This document shows, piece by piece, positions 9,412-21,400 of a stretch of DNA of 51,630 nucleotides. The stretch's first letter is position 1, and each line of letters begins with the position of its first letter. The DNA comes from a virus. The notes under the pieces were generated by a model. It worked only from the letters and a program-made list of their open reading frames with translations, did not search any database and was not told where the DNA came from. The stretch covers positions 1-51,630 of the IMG/VR virus record IMGVR_UViG_3300024255_000035. One strand, written 5' to 3'. Made by a program: the position numbers and the translations under genes.

Positions 9412-12400
9412 TTATTTTTCTGTGAATAACCAACCGTTAGCCACATTATAATATACTAATCCAAATGCTGCTCTATTAACATCAATTGTTAAATCTGAAT
9501 CTCCGCCTTCAATTTTATGACCATTTCTTCCAATTGTAATAGCATTTGTAGCAGCTTGTCCTGTTCCATCAATAATTCTAACTTCATCTCCAAGCGTTGC
9601 TGTTGCTGGAAGATTAACGGTTTTAGCAGTACTGGTATCAACAATTAATCTTTGACCACCAGTTAATGTTAATGGTGTTGTAGTAACTTCTATCCAAGCA
9701 TTAGGAGCAGTTGATGCTGGAGTTCTTGCTGCAATATATGCGCTATCAACTAATCCAGCAAGCGCTGCAGCATCTACCGTAACATTTGAAGCTTTATTTT
9801 CAATTGTAGTAATTGTAATTTCATCAGATGTTGAAGCACCAGTTGTTAGCGTAATAGTATTAGTTATTGGATTAGATGTAAAGTCATCTGAATCCATAAG
9901 TTTAATACCATTTTGGAATACATTAAAGTTACTCGAATCAATTCCTAATGTCTTTGAATTAGCATCTGTACCAGTAAATGATGTTTGACCGCTTGTAGCA
10001 ATAAACTTAAAGGTATTCATAAATGTATCACCAACAACTATATGTGAAGTTGTAACAGTTTGTGATAAAGTATTAATTACGAGATCATCGCCTGAGTCAG
10101 CAGTAAATCCATTTAGAGTTAATGAATTTGCAGCAGCATTAACTGTATAATCTACACCAGATACTAATCGAATACCATTATTAAATACTTGATAATTAGC
10201 AGTATCAATTGCAAGAGCCGCACCGTTAGCATCGTTTCCAGAGAATACTGTTTGACCAGAATCTGCTATATAATAATAATTAGCAAAGTTAACAGCATTT
10301 GTAAATGTTCCACCCGAAGCTCGAGCTGCAACGTAAGCGCTATCAATCATTCCTGTTACAGCAGCTGAGTCTGTACCTGCTGGTAACACGCCTGGAGCCC
10401 AATAACTATTTCCATTATCCCAAATTAATATCTGACCTTCAGTCGGCGCAGTTGTATGGACATCAGCTAATGAAGTAATTGAAGATGTATTATCTAATTT
10501 TGTTCCAAGAGCTGTAGCTGTAGTAGTAGCATAATTTGCATCATCACCAAGTGCTGCAGCTAATTCATTCAGAGTATTTAATGTAGCAGGAGCAGCATCT
10601 ACAAGAGCAGCAACTGCTGAATCAACTGAAGATGTGACTGCAGCTCCAAGAACTGCTCCAACTGATCCAGTTGTTAAAGTTTGTATAATTACATCGTCTG
10701 AATCAGCGGCACCTAGTAATAAAGTAACAGTATTAGTGGCAGAATCTACGCTATAATCTTCAGTTCTATTTAAACGAATACCGTTTATGAATACTTGATG
10801 ATTATTAGCAGTCAAAGATAATGATTGTGAATTAAGATCATTACCAGTAAATGCAGTCTGACCAGCAGTTGCTCTGTATTTGTAATCTTTAAAGTTGGCT
10901 TGACCTGCAATAATATAATTACCTGCTGATCCACTACTGATATTAGTTATGACTAAATCATCACCAGCATTTGCTCCAGTAGTAAGAACAACAGATGTTG
11001 TTCCAGATACAGTATAATCAATATCTTTAAGAAGATGAATACCGTTTAAGAATACCTGAATTCCAGTAGCAGTTACAGCTAAAGTATTGCCAGCAACATC
11101 AGAACCACTAAATGTGGTTTGATTAGAAGTAGCTGTAAATCTAAAGTTAGAATATTCGGATGTAACAACTCCGCCGCCGCCGCTTACAGTTACTCTTGCA
11201 CTTATATAATCACTATCAATTAAAGCTATAATAGTCGCGCTATCAGCAGAACCTCCTCCTGAAGCAGCTCCAGCAATCCATTTGCTTGTTGCTGTGTCAT
11301 ATACTAATGCTTGACCATTAGTTGGACTTGGAACATTTACATCTGCAAGAGCACCAAGCGTTGTGACACCAGCCGAAGATCTTGCAAGGATATAGTCACT
11401 ATCAATTAACTGAAGAACTTCACCAGAATCGAATGTTGATATGGTTTGACGAGCTTGAACATAATCAGAATCAATACTTGCGAAAGAAACTCTTGCTTGA
11501 ACATATGCTGAATCGACCATTCCAATTACGGCAGAACTATCAATACCTTGTGGAACAACTCTTGCTTGAACATATGCTGAATCGATAAGAGTAACTGCTT
11601 TATCCGAATCTAATTTTGATCCAATAAGAGCAGTAATTGTAGTTGAGAAGTTTGCATCATTTCCAAGAGCTGTAGCAAACTCGTTAAGAGTATCCATTGC
11701 AGCAGGAGCGCCGTCAATCAGATTATTAATTGCTGTTGTAATGTCAGCGCCTGAAGCAAGATCTACCCAAGAACCAGCATGAGCAAAGTATGCTTTACCA
11801 GTTCCATGTACATGAGCAAACATACCATGATAAGATGAAGCACTTGGGAGATCAGCTAAATTAGAATACACGTTAGAATATAGGATTTTATTTGTTCCCA
11901 TATCTAAATCTTTACCAGTTACATTGCTATCAACTTTAGCATCCGTGTAATTCCACCCTTGAGATAATATGTTGCTATCAACTCTAGCATTTGTGTAATA
12001 AAGATTTGAACCTTCGGACAATTCACCGGTATTTGCTCCACTTAAATTAAGTGCAGTAGCAACTCCAAGAGAATCAGTAGTAAGAAATACTCCACCACTA
12101 TCTTTAAGTCTTAAACCACCAAGATGGATAGTTGAACCACTTATATACAAATCTTTCCATGCAGCGGTTGGGCTACCAAGATCATATAACTTATCTCCAC
12201 CCGGAAGAATAGTATTGAATGTTACGTTAGTATTTTCTAATGGAATAGCAGTCCAAGATCCGCCTTTAGATATTCTTGCTTTATTATCACTTGTTGTCAC
12301 TGCAGTCATACCAGGATATGTTACTGGATTAGGTAATGAACCAGCACTAGCACCTACAGATTTGAAGCTAATTTGATGTGGGCCAAAATCAACAGATCTA

Positions 12401-15400
12401 CTGCCAATTCCTGTTATTAGATCAACATGAGCACTATCAACGATGCCTTTAACATAAGCAGAATCAGCTACAAATTTGATATAATCGCTATCAACAATTG
12501 ATTTGACATAATCTGAATCTGCAATCGACTTAATATAATCACTATCAGCAATGCCTTTAATATAATCACTATCTGCAATCGACTTAACATAATCGCTATC
12601 AGCAATGCCTTTAATATAATCACTATCAGCAATTGATTTGATATAATCTGAATCCGCTATGCCTTTAATATAATCACTATCAGCAATAAGTTTGATATAG
12701 TCACTATCAGCAATCGACTTAACATAATCTGAATCCGCTACAAATTTGATATAATCACTATCAGCTACAAATTTGATATAGTCTGAATCTGCGATCGACT
12801 TAACATAATCACTATCAGCAATCGACTTAACATAATCGCTATCAGCAATAGACGTAATATAATCTGAATCAATAATAAATTTAAAATGAGCAGAATCAAG
12901 TTTACCTGCAGCTGTTAAATCTTCTTTTTGGACTCTAATATTAACAAAACTGGAATCTAATACCGATGTAAAAATATCTTGACCATCAATATAATATGAC
13001 ATGCCTGCTGCAACATTAATACCGTCTTTTAATCCACCACCAACAATATCTGTACCAACATTGATCGCATATAAACTACCAGGAGAATTATGATCAATAC
13101 CAATACCAGATCTGCTACCGGTTGCAGCTGGTAGATATACTGTACCACCAAAAGTTTGTACTAATGGAGATTCAGTTTCTAATTTAACAAAACTACCATT
13201 TGGTTGCTTTATTTTAATATCGCCATCTACTTGAAGATCTCCATCAACAATATTGACAATACCTTTAATATTCATGGTATATGCAGGATCGTAGTTAGTA
13301 CGTACACCCATTCTAAATAAGTTAGATGGTTCTGACGCTTTCTGTGAAACATTTTTCTGGAAAGCATAATTTGATGTTTCAGTTGCAATTAAAGCTATTG
13401 CTTCAGCAGAATCTAAGAATCTATCGGCATCAACTAAAGCATTAATATAATCTGCATTAATTACACCTTGATATGTTTCAAATTGATTAAATCCATAATT
13501 TTGTTGTCTTGCAAAAATATAATCAGAATCAAAGAAATGTGTTGCAGAATCAGGACCTATAAAGAATTGAGCAACCTGGTGTGTAAGATAAACTTGATTG
13601 CCTTGATTTGAATCAAGAATTCTATCTCCCTGCCAATACAAGGATTGTACATTAAGACTACCATTAACATCTAAATTATATCCAGGTGTAGCTGTGTTAA
13701 TACCAACTCTTGGAGCAGTCGTGTGAAGATAACCAGATCCAGCTGTGTTATAAAAATACTGAGATGCTGGCATACTTGTGCGATAATGCGCTGTATTAAT
13801 ATGTGATTGAACATAAGTAGCATTAGCATTTGCTCTAATCCATGCTTGGTTAGCAACGTCTTGTTGAATATATTGATATAATGGTTTGCTTAGAGGACCA
13901 ACATTTAAATAATTTGTAAAGTTTGCTCTATCTTGAACATCTAATCCAAAGGTTGCTCCAGCAGCTACTTTACCAATTGCTACTGCACCGCCCATAATAG
14001 ACATCGTGTTATTAGCAGTTACAGTTTCAATATTTTGATCTAACCCAATTCCAATAGAATTTTCACCAGTGACTTGAATTTTTGTACCAATCGCGACAGA
14101 TCCAAGGGCAGTAGCATGTACTTCGGTACCTAATGTAATACCACCATTTGCAGCTACAGTTTCTTTACCAAAGCCAATGCCACCTAAAGTTGCTTGGTTT
14201 AATTCACCGAAACCATACGCTTTTGCACTAGTACCATCAATAATATTGCCATGGCCATAAGCAAAACCTTCATCATCAACAGTATTAGAATGGCCAAACG
14301 CATAACCAAAATCAGTAATAGTGTTTGCTCTACCATATGCATCGCCACCTTCAGTCACAGTATTACTAGATCCGTAAATATTACCATTCTTATTAAGAAT
14401 ATTTGATGCACCGAAGATGAATCCACCTTGAGATGAATTATTCCCGGAGATACCTAAACCTGTATTTGCATTACCATATACATTAACATTATAGAAGTTT
14501 TTATTGTCATTACCATACACATTAGATGCAACTTTAATGTTTTTATTTCTATGACCATATACATTCTGTACAGAATTTATAGTTTCATTTTCCGAACCAT
14601 AAACTCTTGATGATTTTGATATAGACTTATTCTGATCACCTATTACAAAAGATTGATCAATACCAACAATGTTTGATCTTCCAGCAACAAAACTAGTTCG
14701 TGAAGGTGAGTTATTTTTTCCATAAATATATGAGCCTTCACCAGAGCTATTACCTGTACCAAATGCTACAGCGTTCTTGCCACTAATAGTCTGATTCTTG
14801 CCGATAGAAATGCTACCTTGGCCTGTAGCCGATGAACTTAAACCTATACCAATACCATTCTGTCCAGAAGTGACATTGTAACCAATAGAAACTCCGCTTT
14901 GACCTGTACTTGTATTTTGACCTATACTTGTGCCGCTTTGGCCAGCTGTGGCTGTACTACCAATTGCAACCGCATTATTACCAGCCTGAGAATTTTTTCC
15001 GATTATGACTGAATTTTGTTGGACGCCTGTTGTATTGTCTCTACCAATATTAAGACCGCCTTGCGCACTAACGAGATTATATCCTATAACAACAGCATTT
15101 CGTGAGTTGTTAGTAAGCTTATTACCAATAGCAGTATTTTTAAAATAATCGTTATGATTACCAGGATCACCAGTAATTTCTTTACCAATTACAACACCAA
15201 CACCAGTAGTAAGATCTTTACCGATAGCAATTCCGCCGTCAAGTGTAATTCCAGTCCCGGTTCGACCTGTGTTTGTAATTTCAAGACCAATAGATACTGA
15301 TTTTTGCTTATTGCTGTTTGTAATATCTTTACCAAGACCAACACTAAATTGACCTGGATTAGTAACAGTATGACCTACTGAAACTGATGCAGTAGTATGA

Positions 15401-18400
15401 AGAGGACCTTTTGCTATTCCAACATAAGATACATTACCAGCATTTGCGTCATAACCAATAGCTGTTGAATAATCAGTAGCTAAAGTATTATAGCCAATGC
15501 CTTGTGATTGGAATCCAACTTCATTACTATCCCATGTTACGTTTGTTCCATCAACTTCACCTGCTCTGAAAGCGCCATATTCTGGAATCCACATAAGTCT
15601 TGAACCAGCACCAATTTGAGTACCAGTTTTACTTAATGGAACAACGCCTGCTTTTGGATGTTGACCAATAGTCGCAACATTCGAACTAAGGAATAGTACA
15701 TTTCCAGAATCTACTGCAAATCTTGTTGTTCCATCATTTGGATGAATAGTATTTGCTTGACCAACAATTACAGAACCTTCTTCGTCATAATAAATTTGTT
15801 GATTACCACCTGCAGGACCTATTCTATTCCAAGGAGTAATTAATCTTTCGCCAATATAAGTTGAGTCTATAACTCTCATAAGGTTAGAATCGAAAGATCT
15901 TCCAACATAAGGATTAACTAAATTAAAACCTAGTGCTGAATCGTAAGAAGATGGATAATAAGGGCCGAAATAGAATTCAGCGCTTTCTCCGGCTGTCATG
16001 GTTTTATTAGTATTATCCCAAAGTAGTCCGCCATTAATTACTCTATAATCAGAATCAGCTCTGCGAGTACCACCAAATAACAAACCACCGTTTTGTATTT
16101 TAGCGATTTTACCGTCTACAGTAAATCCAGTTTTAAATATAGCACTATCATTAAATGTAAATTGAGTATTGGCTTGAGCAGAACCACTATCTTCACCAGT
16201 AGCACTTTTGCTACTGGTAATATTAAGATTACCACTTAAAGTAATAGCCGGATTTTCTAATTGAAAACCTGCACCGATTGTAAGAGGACCTCTAACTGTA
16301 AGTGACGCATCATTCTTTTTACTTCTTGCTTCAACTCTAATTACATCATTTAATTTTAATCTTGTATTTGCGGTAGAGTCAAAGATATGAATAAGACTAT
16401 TAGATACTTCTTCCCATTTTTCTCCATTTGATTCAAGTTCAACACCATTAATATATACTCTTGTTAGACCATTTTTAACGTAGCTAAGAATTTTACTTGG
16501 GCTTGAGTTGTCACTATCTTGAAGTCTCAAAGCACTAAGATTTGGAGTACCTACTTGATGCAGTCCTCTATTATCAATTCTAAGATCTGTTACACTAGAA
16601 CTATTCAATCGAGGTGAGCCTGTACCCCATTGAGGAAGCGATGCTAGCCTTAATTCAATAGTATTAGTTCCAGTTACTACAAAATCTCCGGTTTGAACGC
16701 CAAGAGCTGCGCTTCCTGTACCATGTTGGAAAGAATGGTCTGAATCGCCTGCAGACCAAGTACCAGGTCTAAATGATACTACAATATGACTATCATCTAA
16801 AGGTGGACCAGGTATTGGAGTTATAGTAATTGAAGAATCACCGAGTGGTAAATGGTCATTTACTCCTGCTACGCTTCCAAGAAGTAGTGATAAAGCTGAA
16901 GTGCCCGAGGTATTATCAAGAGTTAAATGATCTCTTGAAACAATATAGCTATCAGCGTGATCAATCGTAGGATCTTGATTATCAATAAAATTAAATATAA
17001 ATGTATCGTCTGGTGTTATCGTATGTCCTTCAATAAGACTATGCCCACCAGCGCTAAATCCAGAATCAACTCTTACATCACCTTTAACGTATAATCTAGA
17101 TCCTGGATGATCGATAGGAGCACTATCTGCACCAATTGCAACTTGAGTATCAGTATTAAATCCAACTCCACCAAAATAGAGAGTATGACCATCAGCAGAT
17201 CTTCTCCAATGTGAACTATCATTAGCATTATGAAGAATATAGTTAGGACTAATAACAGTTTTCAGATAACCAGAATCGATAACAGAAGCAATGACCGACG
17301 AATCAATGTTCATTCTATCTTTTACATAATCATTAGTAACAATTGTTGCAATATAGTCTTGAGTTGGCCAAGCGACCTGAGTACCTTGAGCAGATGTAGT
17401 AATAATAGGAGATTTATGATCAATTGCGGCTTGTAAAGAAGCATTATCTTCTGCAGGCCTATTTCCTAAAGATGCGCCTGCTACCTGATAATTTGGAAGA
17501 TCAATACGAGCTTTACCAAGAACATCAAGCGAAAATTTCTTATAATCTATTCCATCAATATTATCTTTATAAGATGCATCACTTACAGTAACATCATTTC
17601 TAGCAATTGTAACAGCATTACCTTGTGGAATGTCTGCAGCAAGAGATGCATCTGCTTGAAAGTTAATAAGTTGATCGCCATCTTTTAAGGCCCAGAAGTT
17701 ATCAATAGAAACTCTTGCTTGAACATATGCCGAATCAAGATGATTTTCTAGAATTGGAATAAGTCCACCAGTTGGTCTTACAACAAAGCTGTCAAACGAC
17801 ATTCTTTCGCCAGTACCAGGATTATCACCGATTGTAAATACACTACCTGAAACAGATTGTCTAAAATGAACTGAGCCTTCTACAGTAGCGCTATCAGCTA
17901 CAGTTAGTTTTCCGAGTATATTTAAATCAGCACTCGGTGTGGCTTGTACAGTTGGAACGACTTGAGCATAAATTGCTAATGATGTATCAAATGTTCCGCT
18001 GTAATCTGTGGTAGTAACTGGTTGAGTTAATGCTTGATCATGAAATAATTCAAATTTATTAGTATCAGTTATACTTCCAGATCCATTATCTGGCCCAGTA
18101 AAGAAAGTAATTGCATCAATAATACCAGCAGGTGATGTAATACTAACTCCTTGGAATCGAACAGCATCACCTACTGTTAAACCGTGAACGCCGCCAACCG
18201 GTAAAATAACTTCGGTTTTTGTGCCTGATGCAGAAATAGTAAAATTTGATACTAAAGCCGCAACAGTTACAACTTCATAAGTGCCAGTGGCCGGAACAAA
18301 TATATTAGGTTCGCTTGACATATCAGGTGCTGTAGTACATGCTCTATCAGTAAATAAATTAAATGTATTCGCATCAACCGCCGCAACGAAATATATATTA

Positions 18401-21400
18401 TCGTCTGTACTATTATAGTTAAAACTACTAGCAGTTCCAGAAGTGTTATCAGTCTCAATATTAACAAATTTAATAGCTAATCCGCTACCTGCACCACCAG
18501 CGGTAGCCATCGCACCGCCTGCTGCAAGTTTATGACCACCATTACCACTATTACCAGAATAGATTGTAGATGCAGTCACACTTGCATTAGTTGTGTTAAT
18601 AGTAAATGTGTCGGCCGCAGGAAATGTAGAAACTGGAGTTGTAAATGATGTGGTTGTAATAACAACAATAGGTTCTGTGCCTTTAATAAAATCTTTAATA
18701 TTAACATTACCAATATAAAGTGTAGCACCGCTATCAATATTTACATCACCATGAATATCAAGAGTATAATTTGGATTAAATCCAGAAACATATTTTGCAG
18801 CATTATTATGAGGTGTTTTCGCAGTTTTACCAATCATAATATTAGTATTGTTTAAACCCTTGTTTACAAGGTTACTATCAAGAATACTAGTACCGGCATC
18901 GTTAAATGTCTCTGGCTTCATAATTACGATGCCATTACTTAATCCGGTTGGAATAAATGTATTACCACCAATAAACATAGTATTAGTAGCAGTACCACCT
19001 ACTGCAGTTCCACCATACTGCGCATTTACTCCAGCTGTGTGTGAATCTTTCCAACCCGCACCAATTACAATATTATCAGTATTAGTGTTATTAATAAAAC
19101 TATTATCTTTACCAAATATTAAATTATTTTCAACACCAGTACCATCTAATTTATTATCTTTACCAATTAGATAATTGTTATCTCCAGCATTATCAAGTAT
19201 ATTACCGTCACCAATAGCAAATGATTTATTAGTAGCACCAGTTGATGTATTAGCTAATCCAAATTTATTATCAATACCAAATGCGTAAAGTTTAGTTCCA
19301 GTACTACTTGAGTCTTGCACGTTACCTTCACCAAGGAACATGTTTTGATCTGTTATAATTTGGTTATCTTTACCAATTGCGACACTATACTTACCTTGAC
19401 TAGTAAGACCGTATGTAGAAGCTCTAAAGAGAATATCTCCTTTAGAAGTCCTTTGTCCAACTTTATTTTTTGAACCTAAAGATATAGAAGAAAACCCTCT
19501 CGCATATGGTTCTTGACCCATACCTATAGAAGTAATACCTAAATCAGAATTTTGATGTTCAGCAAGTAAAATTTCACCAGCTCTAATAAGTCCAGCTCTT
19601 GAGCTGTACATAAACATATTGTCATATTCATTACCAGGAAATACTCCTGCAGAATCGAATATTGCTGAATCAGTAGCAGAATAAGTTAAAGTTTTTAAAC
19701 CATCAACTTGGAAATCACCACGAACATCAAATTCTGTATTTGGTGTTGTTTTTTGTACACCAATATTTCTTGGTGTTTCTTGAATAATAAACTTTCCATT
19801 ATCAACAAACGCATTACCTGCAATAGGAGCTCCACCATCTGGGTTCCACTGCATAAATGTGCCGCCGTAAAGAATATTACCGCCAACAAATAAGTTACCA
19901 GCTCCATCAACAGCTGGATTAAACATATCGGATTCTCTACCAATCGATACGTTACCACCTTGAATAGCCATGAGGTTATCATCTACAACAACACCTGGTA
20001 TTGTTCTATTTGGATTATTAAGTAAATCGGCCCCAGCTCCATATGTAGGAGCAGTCGCGACCATTTGAAAATTTATGCTTTTATTAGCAGTACTAGCAAT
20101 ATGACCATTCATACCAAATGCGTAAGAAGATTGTCCTGAGACTATATTTTCTCTACCAAACGCAAACGCATCGCCTCCACCAACTTTATTATAAGAACCA
20201 ATTGCAAACGATAAAGCACCACCAACAGAATCTTCCACTCCAAAAGCATAACCAGCATTACTTTGAGCTCTGTTGTTTTGTCCTATTAAAAAATTAAAAT
20301 TGCCGCCAGCAGATTTATTGTCAAGACCAATAAATACCTGTTGGAAACCGCCATTTGATACCACATTATTTTTACCTAAAATAAAGGTATCATCACCCAT
20401 TGCAGTGTTTCCTGCGCCAAGTAAAATATTTCTATCACCGCCATCAGAATTGCTTGCTCCAATACCAACAGAATATAAACCAGTTATTTTATTTTTGAAA
20501 CCCATAGCAATTGAACTAATACCGCCAGCTTGGCTACTATCACCAGTTGCAAAACTACCTTGACCAGATGCTTTAACATTTCTACCGAAAGCCGCTGAAA
20601 ATTGACCTAAAGCACCCCAAGCAAAATCATTATGGTTTGTAAAGTATCCACCGCGTGTTGATGCTTTTCCTGGAACAAACGAAAATCTGGATCCTTTATC
20701 TGAATCAGCAAGAGCGCTTAGTGTTGGATCACCGTAATTAATTACAAGATCATTTGCCATAGAAATCTCGCCAGAGACTTTATCATTATAGCTAGCATCA
20801 AAAGTTTGACTACTTCCTGCTAAAGGACCCTTTACTTGAAATGGCCCGCCATGAACTTCAAACCTAGATTTAGGTTTATCTGTACCAACCGCAATTCTAC
20901 CAAATCCACCATATGGATAAGTTGCTGAAAAATCTCTTGGAGCAAAATACGCATCATCTGTAGCTGTAGCCGTAAATAATCCGCCACCTGTAAATGGTAC
21001 ACCATTTTGTAAAAGTTCGCCAGTAAAGTTAATACTACCATCTTTATGAACTTCGAATAAAGAACTATCTTCAAGTGATATAGCTCTTATTAAAACTGAA
21101 ACGTCTGAATCATTAGCACTAGTACCATCACCTGGAAATCTTCTAAGATCTCTTCCACTGTCTTTATGTAAATCACTTTTAAAATAGTTAATAGGTAAAG
21201 TAGAAGTTAATGAATATTTACGCCCCGCAAATTCGGTTGAGTCGCCATTAGTAGTTACTGTTAAACCATAAAATTCTCTTAATTGAGCTGAATCTGGATA
21301 ATATATTGAATTTGGATCAATTGTTCTTAATCCAGGTTTTGAAGCATAAGAACCTAATCTAACTCCTGCAGCATCAACAACTCCAGTATTTTTATCAACA

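Noticed and set aside
9412-11160. Diversity-generating retroelement at the fibre C-terminus
   Set aside because: No reverse transcriptase gene or template repeat is found in the window, and repeated modules are explained by ordinary duplication.
12431-12872. CRISPR-like regular repeats
   Set aside because: The 27-bp units are contiguous with no spacers, lie in frame inside a long coding gene and encode a regular peptide.
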